The notes beneath the pieces are model-generated. The model had not been told where the DNA came from, did no database searches, and saw nothing but the letters and a program-made list of their open reading frames with translations. Shown piece by piece: positions 1 to 7,303 of a stretch of 7,347 nucleotides of DNA. The stretch covers positions 1-7,347 of the forward strand of contig JAISZV010000181.1 in the NCBI GenBank assembly GCA_031284475.1, written 5' to 3'. This DNA is from Proteiniphilum sp. Lineage in GTDB: Bacteria; Bacteroidota; Bacteroidia; Bacteroidales; Dysgonomonadaceae. Position 1 is the first letter of the stretch; every line of letters starts with the position of its first letter. The position numbers and the translations under genes are program-made.

Positions 1-502
1 GAGCGCTAATTCGAGCTCTGGCGCCTCCACCCGTGAATACGCCCCAATCAGGGATGGAATTAGAAAGATCAAATTCATACACATTACTGCTTCCGTTATA
101 CAATTGGACTCTATATGTATCACCGGATTCATTGTAATCATCATTCCATGTCTCAACAAATGCTATAACGACACGCACTTGCCTATCCGTAACAACCCTG
201 ATTTGTGTGATTGGCCCTTTTGAGACAGGTATTTTGATGTCTCCTCTTACTCTTTTAAAATTCTCTTCTCTAAACATCGAAAAATCAGATAATTCCAATT
301 CTCCAGAGGAAAAAGCAGTCTGATAGTACATAGTATTATAATATCTTCTTCTTCTGCCTTCATTTACATTCATAAAGAACTCCACATCATACTCAAAAGC
401 ATAATTTTGGGCAAACAGATCGGGCAGTAATGCCGTCATAAACAGGAAAGAGAGCGAATATCGCAGAAAGAGCGAAACGAGTGAGTGGCGTAGGTGTTTC
501 AT
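1..502 (-). CDS. Exported hypothetical protein, third gene of the cluster (3' end outside window)
   Basis: I do not recognise this family. Reverse translation from the ATG at 502 gives 167 open codons running off the left edge, so the C-terminus is missing. The start is firm: an in-frame TGA lies six codons upstream (518-520), no other ATG intervenes, and the ATG shares ATGA with the stop of the preceding gene, implying translational coupling. Residues 1-32 look like a type I signal peptide (MKHLRH basic start, hydrophobic SLSFLFMTALL, then LFAQ, cleavage near A31/Q32). An arginine at residue 14 splits the hydrophobic stretch. The mature part begins QNYAFEYDVEFF, has a run of four arginines (about residues 49-52) and then alternating polar/hydrophobic segments typical of beta-strands, with many Tyr, Phe and Asn and no cysteine. 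No catalytic motif is visible. It could be the N-terminus of a much larger surface protein. Its G+C (about 35% by hand count over 61-420) is below most of the upstream genes. Confidence 0.85.
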   Translation of the reverse strand, partial: MKHLRHSLVSLFLRYSLSFLFMTALLPDLFAQNYAFEYDVEFFMNVNEGRRRRYYNTMYYQTAFSSGELELSDFSMFREENFKRVRGDIKIPVSKGPITQIRVVTDRQVRVVIAFVETWNDDYNESGDTYRVQLYNGSSNVYEFDLSNSIPDWGVFTGGGARARISA

Positions 503-2583
503 AGCGTTATATTTTTTTCAATTTTTTCGGGAATATTGCCTTTTGTTTTAACCACGAGCATATACTTGTGTTCTATGCCCGATACGACCTGTGTATCTTC
601 TATTACGGAGTTATTCTGTAAACTGTCCCTGAACAGCGTATAGGAACCGTTTTCATCTGATTTGAACAGTTGAATGGAAATGATATCCCTCGCAGGAGAC
701 GACCACTTGATCCTTATCCCGTTTTCCACCGGGGTCAAGGTGAATTCGGTTTTGTGGCCCTCTTCCTTTATGTGTATGGACTCAACAGAATACTCTATCG
801 AAAAGTCTGAGACAAGCCCGTTTCCCGTAAAGGCGGCTATCCTGTAAGTTGTATTTCGGCCGTTCTCTATTTCCGTGTCTTCGTAACTTTGAATGGTTGC
901 ATCCTCAATTGTTGCAATCCTTTTTGCAATTTCACCGGCTCCGTTACTCCTGTAAACATAAAAACCTTTCAAAGCAGCCTCGCCGCCGCTTGTCCAGTAA
1001 ACGCTGTTTTTGCCGTTTTCCACTTTTACCTGCCGGATGAACGGTGCGCTTGGCGGTATCACAGACGGTTTTATTACAGCAATGGGAGTAGATTGTTCCG
1101 ACCGGTTGTATCTTTCATCCAAAGCCGCAATCGTGTAATATGCTTTCTCGTTCAACATAGATATGTTGATTGTATCTATGTAGCTTGTCGATTGTATGGC
1201 GATATCGTTCAACGGGATGAATTCTTCGCCATCGGTATTTGCTTTAAAGACCCTGTAACCGCACAGGTCGGAATCCGTATTGGCATCCCATGACAGATGT
1301 ACCGCTCCGGTGGAATCTACTTGAGCTTTCAAACCGGTAGGTACTGCGGGGGGAATCGTATCGGCAGCCTGTATTAATACAGGAAAGGAGCGGAGCGATT
1401 TTCCGGTGACCGAATTAGCCGTAACCACATAGTAACTTGTAGAGGGTATCTCATCAATGTGGAAATAGCGGTCATTTTTTCTTATATTATCGTTCAGGAT
1501 GGAAAAGGTTTTATTATCAGGCGAATGTTCAATACTGAAATTTTCGATAAGCCTTTCATCAACTTCATCGAAAGTCCATACTACATCAGCCCCTCCCTTT
1601 TCGTCGGGAATAGCCCGGGTAATGAATGGGGGGTTAGTCAGTTCTGCTGTTCCTTTTCCCGAAAGGGTATCGCTATATGCGCCTGTGCTTCCGAATGGAG
1701 TGATTCCCATTATACGGTAATGATAGGTAATATCGTTAGCAATGGTATCCACATAAAGGAATGGAGCATTTTCATCAGCCACATTCGACTCCAGATAGGT
1801 TATCGGTATTTCGGAAACAGGGGAGAAAGAGTTGCCGTCTGTAGACCTTTCCAGTATATATGCAGTATAAAGGTTAGAAAGGGTGCGATAATTCCAGCTA
1901 AGTAAAACTTTCCCATCAGAAAAACCGGCGTAAAAATCGAGCGCCTTGGGAAACCCGGTCAGATTTTTTGTATCGACAAACAAAGCTCCGTTTTCGATGA
2001 TAAGCTCATCCTCCGGTACCTGGGATATTACTTTGTACAAATACCTTTCATTCTCCTTGACAGTATGGTCTTCCCATCCCCAGCCAACTTCTACGGCAAC
2101 CGGGAAACACAGGTCGGCCGCATACAGAGAGAAAACATAACGCTGTTGCATTTCCTGTCCCAATGCGATCATGGCGGCCACATCCGCCTCGCCGGATCCC
2201 GAAACTTCAAACTTCTCACCGAACAACCCTTGGGCAACGATAGCCCCATAAGGATATTCATTCGCCAGTTTCTTCAAATTATCGGATTCTTCAGGTTTCA
2301 ATATGCCGGAGAGAATAACCGATTCCGGCTCATCGAGCACTCTCCCATCCCTTACAATCGTTTCCCTCTCCAATATAACGCCATACTTGTTTAGGAGCGT
2401 CCATGCCTTTGCATCTGTCGCAGCCCATCGCAATAATACCTTGTCCTTATCTATTTCGGATCGTACTTTTATTGACGGTAGGGCTTCCTGTCCCTTTATA
2501 TAGGCGGTGAAAAGGACGAAGCAAAAACAGATTATCAATTTTATTACAGTTCTTTTTTTCATATCCGTAATATTGTCATTCAT
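499..2583 (-). CDS. Exported multi-domain fibronectin type III protein
   Basis: A 694-residue exported protein made almost entirely of FN3-like beta-sandwiches. From the ATG at 2583 the order is: signal peptide (to about residue 32); an FN3-like unit from 36 to about 205 interrupted by an inserted segment; then FN3-like units at about 207-310, 316-407, 411-508, 510-604 and 606-694. Diagnostic marks are the repeated strand-B tryptophan (LLRWA, LLSWN, VVWTF, HLSWD, SVYWT, IKWSS), strand-F Tyr motifs (YHYRI, YYTIA, TYRIA, KYMLV) and Pro-rich linkers (IPPAVPTGL, IPPSAPF). FN3 domains usually act in binding or as spacers. No enzyme domain or type IX sorting domain is seen. The ATG at 2583 directly follows an in-frame TGA and overlaps the preceding gene by 8 bp. 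A second ATG at 2562 would give a more typical signal peptide (MKKRTVIKL...) and a 687-residue product, and I cannot decide between them. It is probably co-translated with both neighbours. The FN3 call is strong; the ligand and the role are unknown. Confidence 0.93.
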   Translation of the reverse strand: MNDNITDMKKRTVIKLIICFCFVLFTAYIKGQEALPSIKVRSEIDKDKVLLRWAATDAKAWTLLNKYGVILERETIVRDGRVLDEPESVILSGILKPEESDNLKKLANEYPYGAIVAQGLFGEKFEVSGSGEADVAAMIALGQEMQQRYVFSLYAADLCFPVAVEVGWGWEDHTVKENERYLYKVISQVPEDELIIENGALFVDTKNLTGFPKALDFYAGFSDGKVLLSWNYRTLSNLYTAYILERSTDGNSFSPVSEIPITYLESNVADENAPFLYVDTIANDITYHYRIMGITPFGSTGAYSDTLSGKGTAELTNPPFITRAIPDEKGGADVVWTFDEVDERLIENFSIEHSPDNKTFSILNDNIRKNDRYFHIDEIPSTSYYVVTANSVTGKSLRSFPVLIQAADTIPPAVPTGLKAQVDSTGAVHLSWDANTDSDLCGYRVFKANTDGEEFIPLNDIAIQSTSYIDTINISMLNEKAYYTIAALDERYNRSEQSTPIAVIKPSVIPPSAPFIRQVKVENGKNSVYWTSGGEAALKGFYVYRSNGAGEIAKRIATIEDATIQSYEDTEIENGRNTTYRIAAFTGNGLVSDFSIEYSVESIHIKEEGHKTEFTLTPVENGIRIKWSSPARDIISIQLFKSDENGSYTLFRDSLQNNSVIEDTQVVSGIEHKYMLVVKTKGNIPEKIEKNITL

Positions 2584-5500
2584 TCAAATTGAGGAAATTA
2601 TTGAACTCAAAACTCGTGGATGATGATACTTTCCCATCGGGAAGCACATATTGCAGTGTAACCTTATACATGCCTTTTTTCAGGAAAGGCAGGTCTCCGG
2701 CGGCAAACCGTTCATAAATAGCAGGACTTACTTTATTTCTGTTATTGACAATTACAGACTGCAGGTTCCTGAAATCCTGTTCAAAATAGATGGACGCCTC
2801 GTATGTGTAGGGGAACCAGAAGTTCGTTGACCTTACGCCTTTCTGTAAATCGAGCACATAAGGTGAATAGGTGAATACGGATTTATATGGCGGTACTCCG
2901 ACAGGATTTTCGTCCCTATAGGTCAATCCCAGTCCGTTGTATGGATAACCGTTATACACCAGCGGAGCAACCGTTGAGGTATAAAAGTCTTCTCTCAAAT
3001 CAGCCCTTACCTGAATTAACGGGACGTTTCCGGATTTATCGATACCGCTGATTTCAGTTTCATCAAAATTCTCTTCACCCTGAACACGATATAATAACCG
3101 TACGGCAGCCGCCGCATTCTCTACGTATGCTCCGTTTTTAGTATTTAAGGACTTCATTTTTTGAGGGAATGTCCTGAACCGGCTCGAAGAAAACGCATAA
3201 TTCAATATACTTTTTTCGTTTTCTGCCGAAATACCGGCAACCGCTTTCTTTCCTTCAATTGAAACGGAAGCATCTTCGCTGTCTATAATGCTCGTTGAGG
3301 CATATCCCCCTGTTTGGGGTTCTCCCGCGTCTTGGGCAGTATAGGCAATACGTAATATATAACTGTTACTTACGTCCAATTCGGGTATTTTAAATTCAAG
3401 CCGGTTGGCCGATTCGTTGTAATTAAACGAAGCGGCGGTTTCCTTACCTGTTCTGTCGGAGAACAACAACCTGTAATCGAAACCTTTCTCGAACAGGTAT
3501 TTTTGACCGAATTGCAGTTGAACATACCCATTATTGTCTTCGTCCGGCAAGAAATACTTCTGATCGACTACCGGATAGGCATAGACTATATTTTGCATGG
3601 GGATATCTTCGGGAGCTCCCCCGGTAGTAAAGGCGAATGTTTTTTCTTCCATTGCTTCTTTACCTGAGGTGACGACTGTTCTCCATTGACCGTTTTTTAA
3701 TTCTTCAAATATTACGCGGACGTTTGCCTGTAACCTGGACTTGGGAGGCAGGATCTCTTTCGCCTGGAAAGTTACCGCATCTTTCTGTGCGTTCCATTGT
3801 AGCGTTCCGGCAATATTCCCATCTTCTTCACCGGTCAGGGTGAAGGACTTCAGTTGAACCCGGTAGGTTGACAGGCCGTTATCGTTTTCTGCATCAAATG
3901 ATTGTCCTACGGGAATATTGAACGTTGCTTGCGGCATTGTGAATACGCTCAATTCCCCTTCATTGTCACGGGGAGATATGTCGTTTATTATCGCCATATC
4001 TATGGGCGAACTTCCGGGGATCACCAGATCACACTCTTCTCCCAACGATATTTTGAATCGGGCGCTCCCCTTGATAAGGCCAAGTACATTAATATTTACA
4101 CCCAGATAACCCCTGAGGGAGGATGGATTGGGCAACATGGTTTGCAACAAAGCAGCTGCGCCGCCCTCAATGATCGGTACTTTCTTCTTTAAAAACCATA
4201 AATTTATATTGACGCCTAATTCACCTTGTAGATAAGTGTATGCTTGCCCTTTGGCATACCAGCCGTTCATACCGACAACTCCACTACGTCCCCTGCATTG
4301 TAAATCGCCATAATCCTTTAACATGAAGTCGAAGCCGGCGCCCGCAACGAATTTGGCATACATCATAAGGAATGTGAGATCACCGGTGCTTACACGGAAG
4401 TCGGAACCGAATGCGAACCCTGTTCCCATACCCAATGCATCCATATCCCTGCCCAGGGTAAGGCGTGAAAGGTCTTCCCTGATCAGGTTGGCTACTTCGA
4501 TAGGTGGTGCGGGCATTTCAGGTATTCTTGATCCCGCCATTAGGTAGGAACCGGATTTTATTCCGATGATATTGCCGAGATTTATCTGTAAACCCAGCCT
4601 GTCGGTGGGGGAACCCAGATGCAGATACCACTCCGAAGGGTCGACATGCAGCACGCCCCAGCCGGCCCTGTTGCCGGAAGCGGTTCCCTGCAGGAAGCCG
4701 CCCGGAGTATTCACATATATGTCGGTAGTGGCGTGCAGGGATTTATTCTTGAAGTCGAACTGGACGCCCAAAGTTCCCATGATTCCGTATTGCAGTTCTT
4801 TGGGAATAGGGGAGATCGCGGCGGCTGCCCTGTTGGGGTCAAACTGTTTCCATTCTTGCAGTTTTTCGGTATCAAGGGATGACTCCAATTTCAAGACTTC
4901 ATTGTATTTCTCATTAATCTTGTCGGCATATGGTATGGATAATGATTTGGCTCCTTCTGCAGGGAACTGGGCAAATCCGAAGAATCCGGCGTAACTCAAG
5001 CCGCCCGATTTGGAGAAAGCGATCTCGAATGATGCTTCTCCATTGGCTATCTTTTCTGTGATCAGGAAGAGAACGGCCGCTTTAAAACCTAATCCCCGAT
5101 CCTTATCGGGTACATAGTTCATCGAAGTGAATGTACTTCCATCCTTTTGAGAGTCTGCCCTGCTTCCCTCGCCACGCATCCGGTAGGTGACGCCGCCGGA
5201 AATACCGTTTATCGTAAGCGGCGGATAAACAGGTATGCCGCCCGGGAACACGACGCCGCCATCAGCAAACCAGTAGCGATAATCATCCTTTACGCCGAAC
5301 GCGCCACGCATATTGACCTTAAGATTATTAAACTGTGTCAGGCAAACCTGCAAATCTCCGGAGAATCCGTTACCATATACCGGATCATCCTGCATCCATA
5401 TAAGTTTGCCATTGAGGTCGATAAAATCGGCGATGTTTGCTTTCAGGTCGATGGCGTCAAGGCGTACTCCTTCATACGCCCAGAATTTCTTGTTGTTATC

Positions 5501-7081
5501 TTCCCGCATTGTTGCCATGAAGGAAATATTTGTTCCCGCGGATATGGTTCCTTCCATCAACGCCAGGGAAACGCCCGTAGAGAGGTATGCCTGCCTGCTG
5601 TCCGCATGAAGGCTTATACTGTTGATGGAAATGGGGAAATTACCAAGAAAGGATTTTCCGGCATAACCGAAATATTCAACGGTTAGATAAGGAGCCTCTG
5701 TTTTTAAGGTAAGGCTCCGAAATTCTACAGTCGGTATTGTGACGGGAATAGGTTTGAAATCGGAGTTCTGCGCAGGGGCGGCATCCGAATTATGCATAAT
5801 GCGCATTTGGCCGTGGAGCACGGCTGTAGGGCGAAACTCTCCGCCCACAACATGCATGGTTACGTATGAGTTAGGCAAAATAGATGCTTTGGCATTAAAT
5901 ATTGAAAAATCAATATTCTCAACCGAAGCAACCTGCATGATATATTCATTGTTCGGCTTAATAATTGCCGTATAATCCAGACTGGTATTTTCCCCCTTAA
6001 AAGGAAGTCCTAACCGGCCGCCAAATCCGGCGGCAATCAGTTTATTGGCTTCAAATTGAAGTTCAAAACTATTGACGGAGAAATTCCAACCGCCTGCGCT
6101 ACCTTTATCAAAAGGCAAAACATTGTCGGCTGTAAAATGACCTGAAATACCATAGTCGTCGATAATCATGTCGCTGGCGGCAATTTGTGTTCTTACACCG
6201 TCAACCGTCGAAAATTGTTTGGGTAGCGTTATTGAAATTTCCCTTGCCGACACTCCTCTCCAAATTGTGGCGGCTCCGGGAACCATATATTTTTGTTCAT
6301 ACCCTGACGGGAAACGTGTGGATTGGGAATTTCTGGAATCACTGAAATCAAATACTACATCCCTTACATTAAACTCAAAATCATCAAGTCCGACAATGTA
6401 AAAAGAAGGTAACGATATTTCGACCAGCAAATCGTTCCAACTTTCAATTACGGTTTGGAAATGTCCTTTCACAACATCTCCATCAGTATTGCTTGCAGGC
6501 CTCAGAAGCGTTTTAGGAAATACTACTTCCGCATTCACGCCAAGTTCTTTGAACCCTTTGCAATCGATAGACATGAAAGTCTCCGATTGGGAGATTCCAC
6601 GGGTAGCGTCATAACCGCCTTTAAGTACAATGACGGTATTGCCGTTATTAAATGGTATCTCTATATCAGCCAACAAAGACAACGTAGCGTCACCGACAAT
6701 AGAGCCTTCATAGGAGAGTTTAATTCCGCTTGCCCCGAAGAAAAGCTCCATTCTTTTTCCATCCGTTCCCTGTGGAATAACGGCACGGGCAAAAACAGAG
6801 AGTTCCATATAGACTGTGCCGAAAATAACTTTGTCTATGGCAATAGTTACTTCCATATTGTTAACGGTTTTCTTCAAGCCTATGGGCAAAATGTTCAGAT
6901 CCGCCGGCTGTAATTCTTCAGTATAGGAATTGGCCTGGGAAACCATGGCAAAAAGGTTCCGCACCCTCTCCAGTTGCATTTCGGAGTTGAAACCGGATTG
7001 CTGGCCATAAAGGGTTGTGTTGACAACACAAAAAGTGTGAAGCAACAGGAAAAACAGGATATTGAGGTTAAGTATCTTCAT
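2576..7081 (-). CDS. Giant exported beta-rich protein of unknown function with C-terminal Ig-like region
   Basis: First gene of the cluster, 1501 residues; I do not recognise the family. I choose the ATG at 7081 because AAGGAG lies 5 nt upstream; a GTG two codons earlier (7087) overlaps that Shine-Dalgarno. Residues 1-26 are a signal peptide (MKILNLNILFFLLLHTF..., cleavage near LYG/QQ). A short helix (about 35-50) follows. Residues about 70-1010 are long alternating strands with glycine turns, broken by a helical stretch (about 722-748, EKYNEVLKLESSLD). A striking patch at 818-860 holds WYLHLGSPTDR and RIPEMPAPP. Residues about 1026-1155 resemble a bacterial Ig-like domain of the SbsA/Big_5 type (TLQWNAQKDAVTFQAKEIL, then FAFTTGGAPE), and about 1158-1248 look like a second beta-sandwich. 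The tail to 1501 is Tyr/Phe-rich and ends in FNNFLNLNE, unlike a type IX sorting domain. No membrane helix follows the signal peptide, so a soluble periplasmic or surface protein is likely. A scaffold or adhesin role is inference only. Confidence 0.93.
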   Translation of the reverse strand: MKILNLNILFFLLLHTFCVVNTTLYGQQSGFNSEMQLERVRNLFAMVSQANSYTEELQPADLNILPIGLKKTVNNMEVTIAIDKVIFGTVYMELSVFARAVIPQGTDGKRMELFFGASGIKLSYEGSIVGDATLSLLADIEIPFNNGNTVIVLKGGYDATRGISQSETFMSIDCKGFKELGVNAEVVFPKTLLRPASNTDGDVVKGHFQTVIESWNDLLVEISLPSFYIVGLDDFEFNVRDVVFDFSDSRNSQSTRFPSGYEQKYMVPGAATIWRGVSAREISITLPKQFSTVDGVRTQIAASDMIIDDYGISGHFTADNVLPFDKGSAGGWNFSVNSFELQFEANKLIAAGFGGRLGLPFKGENTSLDYTAIIKPNNEYIMQVASVENIDFSIFNAKASILPNSYVTMHVVGGEFRPTAVLHGQMRIMHNSDAAPAQNSDFKPIPVTIPTVEFRSLTLKTEAPYLTVEYFGYAGKSFLGNFPISINSISLHADSRQAYLSTGVSLALMEGTISAGTNISFMATMREDNNKKFWAYEGVRLDAIDLKANIADFIDLNGKLIWMQDDPVYGNGFSGDLQVCLTQFNNLKVNMRGAFGVKDDYRYWFADGGVVFPGGIPVYPPLTINGISGGVTYRMRGEGSRADSQKDGSTFTSMNYVPDKDRGLGFKAAVLFLITEKIANGEASFEIAFSKSGGLSYAGFFGFAQFPAEGAKSLSIPYADKINEKYNEVLKLESSLDTEKLQEWKQFDPNRAAAAISPIPKELQYGIMGTLGVQFDFKNKSLHATTDIYVNTPGGFLQGTASGNRAGWGVLHVDPSEWYLHLGSPTDRLGLQINLGNIIGIKSGSYLMAGSRIPEMPAPPIEVANLIREDLSRLTLGRDMDALGMGTGFAFGSDFRVSTGDLTFLMMYAKFVAGAGFDFMLKDYGDLQCRGRSGVVGMNGWYAKGQAYTYLQGELGVNINLWFLKKKVPIIEGGAAALLQTMLPNPSSLRGYLGVNINVLGLIKGSARFKISLGEECDLVIPGSSPIDMAIINDISPRDNEGELSVFTMPQATFNIPVGQSFDAENDNGLSTYRVQLKSFTLTGEEDGNIAGTLQWNAQKDAVTFQAKEILPPKSRLQANVRVIFEELKNGQWRTVVTSGKEAMEEKTFAFTTGGAPEDIPMQNIVYAYPVVDQKYFLPDEDNNGYVQLQFGQKYLFEKGFDYRLLFSDRTGKETAASFNYNESANRLEFKIPELDVSNSYILRIAYTAQDAGEPQTGGYASTSIIDSEDASVSIEGKKAVAGISAENEKSILNYAFSSSRFRTFPQKMKSLNTKNGAYVENAAAAVRLLYRVQGEENFDETEISGIDKSGNVPLIQVRADLREDFYTSTVAPLVYNGYPYNGLGLTYRDENPVGVPPYKSVFTYSPYVLDLQKGVRSTNFWFPYTYEASIYFEQDFRNLQSVIVNNRNKVSPAIYERFAAGDLPFLKKGMYKVTLQYVLPDGKVSSSTSFEFNNFLNLNE

Positions 7082-7086
7082 AATCA

Positions 7087-7092
7087 CTCCTT
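7087..7092 (-). promoter_or_regulatory. Shine-Dalgarno sequence that fixes the start of the 1501-residue gene
   Basis: On the minus strand the sequence reads AAAAAGGAGTGATTATG. AAGGAG sits 5 nt before the ATG at 7081, a good distance for that start, whereas the in-frame GTG at 7087 uses the last G of the motif and so could not be served by it. It is the only clear Shine-Dalgarno in the window; the two downstream genes lack one and seem to depend on overlap with the preceding gene. Confidence 0.75.
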
Positions 7093-7165
7093 TTTATGTC
7101 GTTTTAATCGTCTATTTTGTAATATTCGGCTGTGATCCCGAATATCAATGATTTCCAATGAACTT

Positions 7166-7176
7166 AGTTGCCAACT
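7166..7176. promoter_or_regulatory. Short inverted repeat overlapping the candidate -7 element
   Basis: The plus strand reads AGTTG-C-CAACT, a perfect 5-bp inverted repeat with a 1-base centre. It covers most of the proximal candidate -7 element. Just downstream on the minus strand, TCATTG occurs twice with a 10-bp period (7161-7156 and 7151-7146). Their placement around a predicted transcription start would suit a regulator site, but both motifs are short enough to be chance. Confidence 0.22.
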
Positions 7177-7201
7177 TATTTTTTACATATCCCTTAACAA
7201 A
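7171..7201 (-). promoter_or_regulatory. Candidate Bacteroidota-type promoter (proximal)
   Basis: On the minus strand, TTTG (7201-7198) is followed after exactly 19 nt by TAAGTTGG (7178-7171). The known Bacteroidota sigma-ABfr consensus is TTTG at -33 and TAnnTTTG at -7 with a spacer near 19-21 nt. The -33 element matches fully and the -7 element matches five of six fixed bases. Transcription would start near 7160-7165, giving a leader of about 80 nt before the ATG at 7081. Such matches also occur by chance in AT-rich DNA, so the call rests on spacing and position alone. Confidence 0.4.
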
Positions 7202-7253
7202 CACATTCCAATCCGTTTTATGAAATAACGCTGTAAATATAAATCATTCTCAG

Positions 7254-7286
7254 CAAACTTAAGTTGATTTTCCGTTATATTTGAAA
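7254..7286 (-). promoter_or_regulatory. Candidate Bacteroidota-type promoter (distal)
   Basis: On the minus strand, TAAGTTTG (7261-7254) matches the Bacteroidota -7 consensus TAnnTTTG at all fixed positions. The best -33 candidate is TTTC (7286-7283), one mismatch from TTTG, with a 21-nt spacer. It lies just downstream of the terminator at 7304-7347 and would give a leader of roughly 165 nt. It is an alternative to, or may act together with, the proximal candidate at 7171-7201. Confidence 0.3.
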
Positions 7287-7303
7287 CCAATGTTTTACGG
7301 CAT

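Larger units (their letters stand above)
7082..7303. other. Intergenic leader region without a gene
   Basis: About 220 bp of AT-rich DNA (30% G+C by hand count over 7201-7260) lies between the terminator of the upstream gene and the ATG at 7081. I see no convincing small gene, tRNA or known riboswitch fold. Its content is the two candidate promoters, the short inverted and direct repeats and the Shine-Dalgarno listed separately. Confidence 0.6.

Noticed and set aside
849..2503. Several plus-strand open frames of 63-148 codons opposite the FN3 gene
   Set aside because: Their products are low-quality (Cys/Arg/Ser-rich, no domain pattern), no ribosome binding sites precede them, and the minus-strand frame over the same bases encodes clear FN3 domains.
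2500..2562. Lipoprotein signal on the FN3 protein (Cys at residues 19 and 21)
   Set aside because: The cysteines sit inside the hydrophobic core (LIICFCFVLF) without a lipobox context, and a better type I cleavage region (YIKGQ) follows.
499..2583. Type IX secretion C-terminal sorting domain on the FN3 protein or the giant protein
   Set aside because: The C-termini (EKIEKNITL and FNNFLNLNE) lack the usual closing pattern of a sorting domain with a basic final strand, and the last unit of the FN3 protein reads as an ordinary FN3-like sandwich.
3902..6913. Plus-strand open frames of 74-179 codons opposite the giant gene, the longest at 5147-5686
   Set aside because: They overlap one another in different frames inside a continuous 1501-codon minus-strand gene with a signal peptide and beta-pattern. 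They are most simply antisense shadows, made longer by the higher G+C of this stretch.
7079..7087. GTG at 7087 as start of the giant gene (1503 residues)
   Set aside because: The GTG overlaps the only Shine-Dalgarno, which is correctly spaced for the ATG at 7081. The ATG also gives a standard basic signal-peptide start (MKIL).
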